DNA from: a bacterium
Lineage (GTDB): Bacteria; Verrucomicrobiota; Verrucomicrobiae; JAJYAR01
DNA length: 7,153 nucleotides
Direction: 5' to 3'
Assembly: GCA_021779435.1 (NCBI GenBank)
Contig: JAJYAR010000136.1
Span: 1 to 7,153, forward strand
Part shown: positions 1 through 5,588 of the stretch, piece after piece
Layout of the letters: each line of letters opens with the position of its first letter
Numbering within the stretch: position 1 is the first letter of the stretch
Notes under the pieces: generated by a model
The model's input: only the letters and a program-made list of their open reading frames with translations
What the model was told of the DNA's origin: nothing
Database searches by the model: none
Made by a program: the position numbers and the translations under genes

Positions 1-443
1 TGGCGTCGGTTTCGATGGAGCAGGGCCGGATCGCCGCCGCCCACGCGGTAGGCAAGCAGCTGAAGTCGAATCCGGCAAACTATCCGTACGGCATTTACAC
101 CATTCCCGAGATTTCCTTTGTCGGCAAAACGGAAGAACAACTTACGGACGAAGACGTTCCCTACGAGGTGGGCCTGTCGTATTATCGGGAGATCGCGCGC
201 GGGCAAATTCGCGGTGATACGGCGGGCCGGCTGAAGATCATTTTTCACCGCGAGACCCGGGAGGTGCTTGGCGTGCACATCATCGGGGAAGGCGCCTCGG
301 AGTTGATTCACATCGGCCAAGCGGTTATGATTCTGGGCGGAACGGTGGAATACTTCATAAACACAGTGTTTAATTACCCGACACTGGCCGAGTGTTACAA
401 GGCGGCGGCGTTTAACGGCCTGAATAAGCTGACGAGGCTATAA
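1..443 (+). CDS. sthA: Soluble pyridine nucleotide transhydrogenase, C-terminal part (runs off the left edge)
   Basis: This is the last 146 codons of a flavoprotein that moves hydride between NADH and NADPH in the cytoplasm. The reading frame is open from base 3 (A-S-V-S-M-E-Q-G-R-I-A-A), so the ATG at 15 is internal and the true start lies outside the window. The visible part is the C-terminal dimerisation domain of the pyridine nucleotide-disulfide oxidoreductase fold. It carries YTIPEISFVGKTEEQLT, LKIIFHRETREVLGVHIIGE and IHIGQAVM, which match SthA closely. Near the end, FNYPTLAE stands where lipoamide and glutathione reductases have the His-Pro-Thr active-site motif. Loss of that His is typical of SthA and separates it from dihydrolipoamide dehydrogenase. 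The FAD and NAD domains are not visible. The ROK gene starts 3 nt after the stop, so the two are probably co-transcribed. Confidence 0.93.
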   Translation, partial: ASVSMEQGRIAAAHAVGKQLKSNPANYPYGIYTIPEISFVGKTEEQLTDEDVPYEVGLSYYREIARGQIRGDTAGRLKIIFHRETREVLGVHIIGEGASELIHIGQAVMILGGTVEYFINTVFNYPTLAECYKAAAFNGLNKLTRL

Positions 444-446
444 CTC

Positions 447-1340
447 ATGCGGCGCGCAATTGGCGTTTTGGTATCCGACCGGGTGGTGGCCGGCATGGTC
501 GAGGACGGCGGGCAGAACGGCAAGCCGTTTACCGAACCTTTGCTGGGATGCACGGCCGACGAACTCGCCTCGCTGCCGGCCGACCAGATCGTCGAGTGCA
601 TCGGGGAACTGATAGTCAAAGCGGGGAGCGGTCAGCCTGTGATGGCGGTCGGCGCGGGGCTTCCGGGTGTGATCCGGCACGGCGTGGTGGAGGAGTCCCC
701 GAATCTGCAGCAACTAAAGGGCACCAATATTCGCCGGTTTCTTGGCGACTTTTTGCACATGCACGGGATTGACGCTCCCGTCTCTGTGTATAACGACGCC
801 GACATCGTGGCGGCGGGACTTGCCGGCACGCGCGGGCAACTTGACCGGATGGTGCGGGTCTGGACGCTCGGCAACGGGATCGGCTACGGACAGTATCCGT
901 GGACCGAAGGTATGTGGGAAGGCGGCCACATGGTGGTTTCCCTCGACCCGAAAGAGCGCTTCTGCGGCTGCGGCGGTGTGGGGCACCTGGAGGGCATCAT
1001 GGGGCATCGGGCGATGCGTCTGCGGTTCCTGGACCTCGAGCCCGAAGAGGTGTTCGCGCAGGCGGCGCAGGGCGACACGCGATGCGCGGAGTTTGTGGCC
1101 CTCTGGCACCGGGCACTGGCCGCGGCGACGGCGTCGATGATTCATTTGAGCGGACCGGGGAAATTCTTCATCACCGGCCCGAATTCGAAACATGTCGACT
1201 TGGAGATCCTTGGACGCTTCCTGAACGACACGGTGAAAATGAGCCCGTTTCAGGGCTATGTTTTCGAGGTTGTCCCCTCGTCGAACGAGGTCGCCATTGT
1301 CGGCGCGGCGCTGAACGCGGACCGGACACCGGCGGAGTAA
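447..1340 (+). CDS. ROK-family protein (sugar kinase/repressor fold) with altered ATP and zinc motifs
   Basis: This 297-residue protein has the length and order of motifs of ROK sugar kinases. It shows GAGLPGVIRHGVVEESPNL (69-87), the catalytic-type Asp in YNDADIVAAG (D117), LGNGIGYG (141-148), EGGH (158-161) and the zinc-knuckle region CGCGGVGHLE (173-182). Three points depart from the family. The N-terminal phosphate loop DxGxT is replaced by LVSDR (8-12), the second phosphate motif GTG is GNG, and the last Cys of CxCGxxGC is His180. His can also bind zinc, so the metal site may survive. There is no N-terminal helix-turn-helix, so it is not a ROK repressor of the NagC/Mlc type. The start is supported by GAGG at 434-437, 9 nt before the ATG and inside the end of sthA. 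Substrate is unknown. It could be an active kinase with unusual nucleotide binding or a non-catalytic relative. Confidence 0.82.
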   Translation: MRRAIGVLVSDRVVAGMVEDGGQNGKPFTEPLLGCTADELASLPADQIVECIGELIVKAGSGQPVMAVGAGLPGVIRHGVVEESPNLQQLKGTNIRRFLGDFLHMHGIDAPVSVYNDADIVAAGLAGTRGQLDRMVRVWTLGNGIGYGQYPWTEGMWEGGHMVVSLDPKERFCGCGGVGHLEGIMGHRAMRLRFLDLEPEEVFAQAAQGDTRCAEFVALWHRALAAATASMIHLSGPGKFFITGPNSKHVDLEILGRFLNDTVKMSPFQGYVFEVVPSSNEVAIVGAALNADRTPAE

Positions 1341-1474
1341 GGTTTCACGCGCGCAGCGGAGGCGCACCTCTGCCCGGCCTCGCGAGCCCCTTCGGCGATT
1401 GCCTTGGCCAGAGCTTCAACCGCGCCGTCCCGGGAATAGAACAAAACCAAGACGTTCGAGGTTTGATCCGGCAT
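1341..1474 (-). pseudogene. Flavodoxin/WrbA-type NAD(P)H:quinone oxidoreductase, 5' remnant with a frameshift
   Basis: Read on the minus strand from an ATG at 1474, the first 34 codons give SNVLVLFYSRDGAVEALAKAIAEGAREAG. This is the first beta strand, the phosphate-binding loop and the first helix of a flavodoxin-fold FMN protein like WrbA. After that the frame loses all similarity, but the neighbouring minus frame continues with AEVRLRCARET (1373 down to 1341), which is what the family has next. One base appears to be missing around 1373-1375. The similarity ends at base 1341, directly against the ROK stop codon at 1338-1340, so about three quarters of a normal 190-200 residue gene is absent. 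GGGAAG about 8 nt before the ATG could still serve as a ribosome site. In the shifted frame it would be the last member of the minus-strand gene run, 50 nt after the gene ending at 1525. The family call rests on a short stretch. Confidence 0.68.
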
Positions 1475-1524
1475 GCTTCAGTCTTCCCAGGTACGAAGGC
1501 AGCACCGGGCGATGGCAACACCCT

Positions 1525-1881
1525 TCACTTTTTCAGAGCGATGGATTGAATCACGATCGCGCGCGATCCGCCGCGTTCGTAGGGAACTCCGGTGACGGTG
1601 ACTTCCCGGCCGGCGAAGGGCATGAGGCGGGCGTTCTGGCCGGCCGCGGGCATCTTGCCGGCGATCGGGAGATAGATGGTCCCGTCCGAGGTTTGAATGA
1701 CGAGCGGAGAACCTTTGCGCGCACAGGCCACTGCGCACTCGGCGCTGATCGGTTTAGCGAGGTTCTGGGTGAATGTACACGACGAATCGATGACCCAACC
1801 TTGAATGGTGACCGGCTCAGGCGCTGCAGCGAAGGCCGAGACGGCGAACGAGGCGGCGAGCAGACGTTTCATCAGGTTCAT
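1525..1881 (-). CDS. Small secreted protein with three conserved-looking Cys (DUF5818-like, tentative)
   Basis: With the ATG at 1881 this is a 118-residue protein. MNLMKRLLAASFAVSAFAAAPEP is a clear signal peptide, with cleavage expected near residue 20. The mature part is about 98 residues: GWVIDSSC (28-35), ECAVAC (48-53), then DGTIYLPI and FAGREVTVTGVPY (89-101), ending in a beta-rich AIVIQSIAL. The G-x-x-x-D-x-x-C, C-x-x-x-C, then a small beta domain ending in V-x-V-x-G is a pattern I associate with short exported acidobacterial proteins such as DUF5818, but I cannot confirm membership. An upstream TTG at 1917 would put 12 odd residues before the signal peptide and is less likely. MKRLL at 1872 is another possible start. 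No Shine-Dalgarno is seen. CATTAT sits 7 nt before the ATG at 1881, as in a leaderless promoter. Function is unknown. Confidence 0.72.
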   Translation of the reverse strand: MNLMKRLLAASFAVSAFAAAPEPVTIQGWVIDSSCTFTQNLAKPISAECAVACARKGSPLVIQTSDGTIYLPIAGKMPAAGQNARLMPFAGREVTVTGVPYERGGSRAIVIQSIALKK

Positions 1882-1939
1882 GGGAGCGATAATGCGTGAG
1901 CCCGGCGCCCGAAACAATAGCAGAAATCGATTAGGGCGG

Positions 1940-3298
1940 CTAGGAATTCACCAGCCAGCCGCGCTGTTCCTTCCACCGGCCGCGGGTGAAATCGGGGAAT
2001 TTCACCGGCGCGCTGCCTTGTGCGACCGACATTTCGCTTAACGGTCCGGGGGCGCTCCAGGCGGCGGCGTCGTAGACGTCCAGGTCCGGGGCGAGTCCTT
2101 CCCTCATGCACTCGATGAGCCGGTAGACCATCAGAAAGTCCATGCCGCCGTGGCCGCCGAGTTTGCGAGCCAGTTCGCCCTGGTGCTTCCAGAGGGGGTG
2201 CTCGTAGCCGGCTTTGTACTGGTCGATGTCCGAATATTTCTCGCCGCCCGGCTGGCCGTCGAAGTAGATGCGCGGCGGATAGTCGCGGAACAGGCCCTTC
2301 TCGCCGTGCAGGGCGTTGACCCGGCTGTAGGGACGGGGATTGACGACTTCGTGGCCGAGGGTGATGGTGCGGCCGTTTACGGTCTTGATGAGCGAGGTGT
2401 TGATGTCGCCGCAGATATATCGTTCGCGCCATTTCGGGCTGTCGCGCGGGACATGTTGTTCGCGCCAGGCGTCGAGGCCGCGCTGGGGGGAACTCATGGA
2501 GACCATGTAGTCGAAGCGGTCGCCGCGGTTGATGCCGAAGTAGTTGGCCAGCGGGCCGAGGCCGTGGGTGGGATAGAGATTGCCGTTGCGCCTGGTGTGC
2601 GGGAAGCGGCGCCAGAGACCCTCGCCGCGGTCCTCAAACAGGATTTCGCGCAGGTCGTGGAGGTAGCCGCCCTCGCCGTGCAGAAGTTCGCCAAACAGTC
2701 CGGCCCGGACCATGTTGAGCACCAGGAGTTCGGTGTAGCCGTAGCAGCAGTTCTCCATCATGAGGCAGTGACGGCGGGTCTGCTCGGAGGTGTCGACGAG
2801 CTTCCAGCAGTCCTCGATGGTCGTGGCGGCGGGAACCTCGATGCAGGCGTGCTTGCCTTGCTTCATAGCCTCGACCGCCATCGGCACGTGCCAGTCCCAG
2901 GGCGCGGCGATGTAAACGAAGTCGACATCGTCGCGGCGGACGAGGTTTTCGAAGTCGCGCTCGGTCTTGCCGTAGACGGCGGGGGGGTGCTGGCCGGCGC
3001 GCTCCACGGCGGCTTGAGCGGCCAGCGCTTTGGAGTGGTCGATATCACAGACGGCGGTGACGCGGAGGTTATCGACGGCGAGGTAGTTATGGATCATGCC
3101 GCCGCCCCGGCCGCCGAGGCCGATCATGCCCAGGCGGATCTCTGGCTTGGCCTCGAACTTCATTCCGATGACGGATTCCGAGGCGGGCGATGAGGTCTGC
3201 GCCACCGCCGGCTTGAGAGCCGCTAAGCCGGCGAGACCCGCGACCCCGGCCTTAAACCAATCCCGGCGCGAGGCGCCGCGCTCTGACGTTTCGCTCAT
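1940..3298 (-). CDS. Tat-exported Gfo/Idh/MocA-family protein, GH109-like (alpha-N-acetylgalactosaminidase type)
   Basis: This 452-residue protein begins with a twin-arginine signal, SRRDWFK (10-16), followed by a hydrophobic stretch and a cleavage site near AVAQ (31-34). A Rossmann domain follows with GLGGRGGG (60-67) and the NAD-contacting Asp in AVCDID (D85). The middle and C-terminal parts follow GH109, the NAD-dependent glycosidases typified by NagA of Elizabethkingia meningoseptica: YIAAPWDWH, EDCWKLVDTSEQT, MENCCY, GGYLHDLR, NLYPTHGLGPL, GGHGGMD and DVYDAAAWS. Aligned from memory, the six NagA active-site residues E149, Y179, R213, Y225, H228 and Y307 correspond to E182, Y211, R229, Y241, H244 and Y323 here. 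GH109 enzymes cleave terminal sugars by an oxidation-elimination route with tightly held NAD, which suits Tat export of a folded protein. The start is set by AAGGAG 10 nt upstream. It lies 5 nt after the MDR gene. The exact sugar specificity is not known. Confidence 0.9.
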   Translation of the reverse strand: MSETSERGASRRDWFKAGVAGLAGLAALKPAVAQTSSPASESVIGMKFEAKPEIRLGMIGLGGRGGGMIHNYLAVDNLRVTAVCDIDHSKALAAQAAVERAGQHPPAVYGKTERDFENLVRRDDVDFVYIAAPWDWHVPMAVEAMKQGKHACIEVPAATTIEDCWKLVDTSEQTRRHCLMMENCCYGYTELLVLNMVRAGLFGELLHGEGGYLHDLREILFEDRGEGLWRRFPHTRRNGNLYPTHGLGPLANYFGINRGDRFDYMVSMSSPQRGLDAWREQHVPRDSPKWRERYICGDINTSLIKTVNGRTITLGHEVVNPRPYSRVNALHGEKGLFRDYPPRIYFDGQPGGEKYSDIDQYKAGYEHPLWKHQGELARKLGGHGGMDFLMVYRLIECMREGLAPDLDVYDAAAWSAPGPLSEMSVAQGSAPVKFPDFTRGRWKEQRGWLVNS

Positions 3299-3303
3299 GC
3301 GGT

Positions 3304-4344
3304 TCAGTCTCCTTGAAGGGTGACCACGATTTTACCGAAGTGGGCGGCCGATTCCATGTGCCGCAGCGCCGCTTGAATTTCTTCCATCTCGAAGACGCGG
3401 TCGACGATCGGGCGAAGTTGGTGCTGCGCGATGGCGCGGTTCATGTCCTCGAACATCGCGCGCGAGCCGACGTAGATGCCATGGAGCGTGAGGTGTTTGT
3501 GCAGGATCGGGGCGATGTTAATTTCGCTCGATATGCCCGTCAGTACGCCGATGATGGCCACGTTGCCGGAGGTGCGGGCCGCGCCGAGGGAACGGGGGAG
3601 TGTGCCGGTACCGCCGACCTCGATGACGTGGTCGGCGCCCAGGCCGCCGGTCAGTTCGCGCACGCGCTTGTCCCAGGCCGGGGTGGATTTGTAGTTGACG
3701 CCGCTGGAGGCGCCGAGTTGAATGGCGCGCGCGAGCTTTTCGTCGCTGCCGGAGGTGGCGATCACGCGGGCGCCGTGAAGCCTGGCGAACTGGAGCGCGA
3801 AGAGCGAGACGCCTCCGGTGCCCAGAACGAGCACGACGTCGCCGGCCCTGACGCGGCACTGCTCGACGAGCGCATTCCAGGCGGTGACGGCGGCGCAGGG
3901 GAGCGTGGCGGCCTCGGCGAGCGAGAGATGCCCGGGGACGTGGACGAGGCCGTTTTCGTCGAACAGAACGTGGTCTGCCAGGACGCCGTCGATGGCGCCT
4001 CCGAGGGCGGAAGCGCCGTGCTCGGCGCGGTTCGGCCCGTCGAGCCAGGTCTGCATGAAGATGCCTGCGACGCGGTCGCCCGGCCTGACACGAGTGACAC
4101 CGCCGCCCACGGCCTCCACGATGCCCGCGCCGTCGCTCAGCGGGACGCGAGGCAGCGGCATCTTCGGGTTGTAGCGGCCGGTGGCGACCAGGTAGTCGCG
4201 GAAATTCAGCGACGCGGCGTGAATTCTCACCAGTGCCTGGCCGGGACCGGGTTCGGGTTTGGGCCGGTGGACGATACGCAGGTTCTCGATGCCGAATGCT
4301 CCGTCGAGGAGGGCGACACGGGAGGTTTCAGAAGTCTGAGCCAT
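3304..4344 (-). CDS. Zinc-free medium-chain dehydrogenase/reductase (MDR7-like, quinone-oxidoreductase type)
   Basis: This 346-residue cytoplasmic NAD(P)-dependent oxidoreductase has a full-length MDR fold. The GroES-like N-terminal domain includes SLNFRDYL (45-52) in place of the zinc-binding Cys, and VPLSDGAGIVEAVG. It has no GHE motif and no four-Cys structural-zinc lobe, so it should not use zinc. The Rossmann domain has LGTGGVS (174-180) and VIATSGSDEKLARAIQLGA. The strings ALGGAIDGVLADHV, TLPCAAVTAWNAL and MNRAIAQHQLRPIVDRVF match the group labelled MDR7 in domain collections. Despite the common name alcohol dehydrogenase family, no substrate can be given. No Shine-Dalgarno precedes the ATG. 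The secreted protein gene ends 26 nt upstream and the GH109-like gene follows 5 nt downstream, so it is likely translated from a shared message. It could act on a product of the GH109-like enzyme, but they are in different compartments. Confidence 0.9.
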   Translation of the reverse strand: MAQTSETSRVALLDGAFGIENLRIVHRPKPEPGPGQALVRIHAASLNFRDYLVATGRYNPKMPLPRVPLSDGAGIVEAVGGGVTRVRPGDRVAGIFMQTWLDGPNRAEHGASALGGAIDGVLADHVLFDENGLVHVPGHLSLAEAATLPCAAVTAWNALVEQCRVRAGDVVLVLGTGGVSLFALQFARLHGARVIATSGSDEKLARAIQLGASSGVNYKSTPAWDKRVRELTGGLGADHVIEVGGTGTLPRSLGAARTSGNVAIIGVLTGISSEINIAPILHKHLTLHGIYVGSRAMFEDMNRAIAQHQLRPIVDRVFEMEEIQAALRHMESAAHFGKIVVTLQGD

Positions 4345-4370
4345 GGGATTCGCTTGTATGGTACGCCCAA

Positions 4371-4751
4371 TCAGCGTGCGGGCGGCGCGTGCGGCGGCTT
4401 CGCCGGGGAATCGGATTTGACCGGTTGATCCAACTGCTCGACCAGCCAGGCCACCAGCGCGATCTGGTCGGCTGTGCCGCGCGCGGCGAAGGCTCGAAGC
4501 TCATTGTAGGTAAACAAGCGGCGTACGTCGGCGACGGAGCGGACGAGCGTCACGATTTCCTGGAGTTCCTGTGGCGTGTTCGCGTGCTTTATGTAAAAGA
4601 CGCGGACGATGTCATCGCCTCCGCCGGGGAAGTGGTATTCGTGGAGGGCCGCATCGGGATTGGGTGCGCCCAGGATTCGCTGGGGGTTCTGGCCTAGCAA
4701 GGGCAGGACGGCCGAAAACAGCAGTGGGAAAAGAATTCTCGTCGTTTGCAT
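4371..4751 (-). CDS. Small secreted protein with a secretin-N-like helical/beta segment
   Basis: This 126-residue protein starts with a signal peptide (MQTTRILFPLLFSAVLPLLGQ, cleavage around residue 20; no lipobox Cys). After a short linker comes RVFYIKHANTPQELQEIVTLVRSV (50-73), RRLFTYNELRAFAARGTADQIALVAWLVEQLDQP (77-110) and a Pro/Ala-rich tail. The order is strand (VFYIKHA), helix, strand (ARAFAARGT), helix, ending in LVEQLDQP. This resembles the short N-domain of secretins, where F-x-L-x-x-A, a helix, then a V-x-G-x-x-x-x-V-x-x-I-x-x-x-L-D repeat is usual. Here it stands alone without the secretin barrel. I do not know its function. AAAAGGAG lies 4 nt before the ATG, a strong but close ribosome site. 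It is the first gene of the minus-strand run, divergent from the cytochrome gene with 125 nt between. Confidence 0.72.
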   Translation of the reverse strand: MQTTRILFPLLFSAVLPLLGQNPQRILGAPNPDAALHEYHFPGGGDDIVRVFYIKHANTPQELQEIVTLVRSVADVRRLFTYNELRAFAARGTADQIALVAWLVEQLDQPVKSDSPAKPPHAPPAR

Positions 4752-4864
4752 AGGGCTCCTTTTGGAGGCCGGAACTTAGAGCGGGCCTCGTTACTCAATT
4801 GACGGGCCGTTTTGTCCGGGCGTGCAGGGACCGGCGGCGCCGTGCGTCCGCCGGGCGTTCGCGG

Positions 4865-4870
4865 TAGCAT
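4865..4870 (+). promoter_or_regulatory. Candidate -10 box, possibly for a leaderless cytochrome mRNA
   Basis: TAGCAT ends 6 nt before the ATG of the cytochrome gene, which has no Shine-Dalgarno. A -10 box at this distance would place transcription start at or next to the ATG. No convincing -35 box is seen 17 nt upstream (the stretch is GC-rich). The inference is weak alone, but a similar box (CATTAT, 1889-1894 on the minus strand) sits 7 nt before the ATG at 1881. Confidence 0.35.
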
Positions 4871-4876
4871 ATCCTC

Positions 4877-5290
4877 ATGCGAATTTCGCATCTGCTGACA
4901 TTGCTGCCCTTACTTGCCATCGGGGCCGTTCCCGCGCCGGGTCAGGAAGCGGCCGTTGCGCGCGGGAAGTACCTGGTGGAAGAGGTTGCCAAGTGCCAGG
5001 ACTGCCATACGCCCAAGAACGCGAAAGGCGAGCCGGATGCGGCCAAGTGGATGAAGGGCGGGCCGCTGGGTTTTCAACCGGCCCAGCCGGTTCCAGGTTG
5101 GCACGCGGGCGCGCCGGACTTGACCTCGACCAGCCGGATCTGGACGCGCTGGGGCGACTCAGGCTTCGTGAAGTTCCTGACCACCGGATTGAATCCGAGG
5201 GGTCACGCGGCGGATCCTCCCATGCCGGCCTACAAGCTGACCGAGGAAGACGCCGGGGCGGTAATGGCTTATCTTAAGAGTTTGAAGTAG
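4877..5290 (+). CDS. Periplasmic monoheme class I cytochrome c
   Basis: This 137-residue exported electron carrier opens with a signal peptide (MRISHLLTLLPLLAIGAVPAPGQ, about 23 residues). The mature protein begins EAAVARGKYLVEEVAKCQDCH. The haem-attachment motif CQDCH is at 40-44, with His44 as the first axial ligand. PPMPAYKLTEEDAGAVMAYLKSLK (114-137) supplies the likely second ligand Met116 and the C-terminal helix that closes class I cytochromes. The type resembles small cytochromes that accept electrons from periplasmic dehydrogenases, but no such partner is in the window. There is no Shine-Dalgarno before the ATG. A candidate -10 box sits 6 nt upstream. The gene stands alone: the divergent neighbour starts 125 nt upstream, and the next plus-strand gene is about 300 nt away. 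Confidence 0.9.
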   Translation: MRISHLLTLLPLLAIGAVPAPGQEAAVARGKYLVEEVAKCQDCHTPKNAKGEPDAAKWMKGGPLGFQPAQPVPGWHAGAPDLTSTSRIWTRWGDSGFVKFLTTGLNPRGHAADPPMPAYKLTEEDAGAVMAYLKSLK

Positions 5291-5291
5291 G

Positions 5292-5313
5292 TTCTCCGGA
5301 AGCGTCAGGAGAA
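5292..5313 (+). terminator. Hairpin just after the cytochrome stop, weak terminator candidate
   Basis: TTCTCC (5292-5297) pairs with GGAGAA (5308-5313). Inside, after a G/A mismatch, two more pairs (GA/TC) leave a 4-base AGCG loop. It lies 1 nt after the cytochrome stop codon, the right place for a terminator, but no T-tract follows. It may act in mRNA 3'-end protection instead. Confidence 0.35.
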
Positions 5314-5356
5314 TTGTGCCTGTCACGGGAACAACTTTGGACCGGGAGGCATCTAT

Positions 5357-5382
5357 CAGGATGATCGGGCAGGATGATAGGG
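5357..5382. repeat. Tandem 13-bp direct repeat, two copies
   Basis: CAGGATGATCGGG (5357-5369) is followed at once by CAGGATGATAGGG (5370-5382). The copies differ at one base. The unit is intergenic and lies about 60 nt before the -35 box of the TPR gene promoter candidate. It could be a slippage duplication or a double binding site for a regulator. No more copies are seen nearby. Confidence 0.75.
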
Positions 5383-5400
5383 GTGTCTGATACCGGACAC
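5383..5400. repeat. Short inverted repeat GTGTC-N8-GACAC
   Basis: GTGTC (5383-5387) and GACAC (5396-5400) form a perfect 5-bp inverted repeat around an 8-base loop. It directly abuts the tandem repeat. Half-site length and spacing fit either a dimeric regulator site or part of an interspersed palindromic element. Five base pairs can arise by chance. Confidence 0.4.
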
Positions 5401-5439
5401 GGGTGGAGGCAACCGGGCATGGCGGAAGGTGGGGGTGTG

Positions 5440-5469
5440 TTGCGGCAGACGGAGGCGTTCCGATATACT
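5440..5469 (+). promoter_or_regulatory. Sigma70-type promoter candidate for the TPR gene
   Basis: TTGCGG (5440-5445) and TATACT (5464-5469) are separated by 18 bp. The -10 box is one base from consensus and stands out in GC-rich surroundings. Transcription would begin near 5476, giving a leader of about 100-115 nt before the TPR gene start. Confidence 0.55.
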
Positions 5470-5563
5470 CCGCAATTGCATCGAAAACCATCCGGCCTCG
5501 AATTCCCGAATCAGACGCCTGTTGCGCGGCAGCCGGACGGAAGAAGCGAATCATAATAGTGAT

Positions 5564-5571
5564 GGGGAGGG
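5564..5571 (+). promoter_or_regulatory. Ribosome-binding site that bears on the TPR gene start
   Basis: GGGGAGGG is the only strong anti-16S match upstream of the TPR gene. It is 6 nt before an in-frame GTG at 5577 but about 18 nt before the ATG at 5589. This makes the GTG (protein MFFSMKRNSAVK...) a serious alternative to the ATG. Both versions keep a good signal peptide. Confidence 0.45.
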
Positions 5572-5588
5572 TGCTGGTGTTTTTCTCG

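Larger units (their letters stand above)
5291..5588. other. Gene-free stretch between the cytochrome and TPR genes
   Basis: These 298 bases hold no credible gene. An open frame from 5403 runs in phase into the TPR gene, but its first 54 or so codons (Cys-, Gly- and Arg-rich) look like no protein start and it places a signal peptide internally. In order the stretch contains a hairpin (5292-5313), an imperfect palindrome GTGCCTGTCAC (5316-5326), a tandem 13-bp repeat (5357-5382), an inverted repeat (5383-5400), a promoter candidate (5440-5469), about 100 nt of likely 5' leader, and a purine-rich ribosome-site candidate (5564-5571). Confidence 0.7.

Noticed and set aside
714..1367. Minus-strand open frame of 217 codons opposite the ROK gene
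   Set aside because: Only its first nine codons (VRLRCARET) have meaning, as the shifted continuation of the flavodoxin remnant. The rest is antisense to ROK.
1356..1373. GC-rich hairpin after the ROK stop (7 bp with one G-T pair, 4-base loop)
   Set aside because: No T-run follows on either strand, and it lies inside the flavodoxin remnant, where coding sequence alone can account for it.
2150..3193. Long plus-strand open frame of 347 codons opposite the GH109-like gene
   Set aside because: It mirrors the codon pattern of a gene with clear family motifs, is a Val/Ala/Gly-rich string with no recognisable domain, and is a common by-product of GC-rich coding DNA.
3313..4428. Plus-strand open frame of 371 codons opposite the MDR gene
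   Set aside because: Low-complexity Ala/Gly/Val/Asp sequence with no domain, exactly antisense to a well-supported MDR gene.
4799..4804. TTGACG, a near-perfect -35 box in the divergent gap
   Set aside because: No -10 box lies 16-18 bp downstream (GTGCAG at the expected place), so it was not called a promoter.
5403..5588. Upstream extension of the TPR reading frame to an ATG at 5403
   Set aside because: It would bury the signal peptide at residue 63, crosses the best promoter candidate, and has a composition unlike the rest of the protein.
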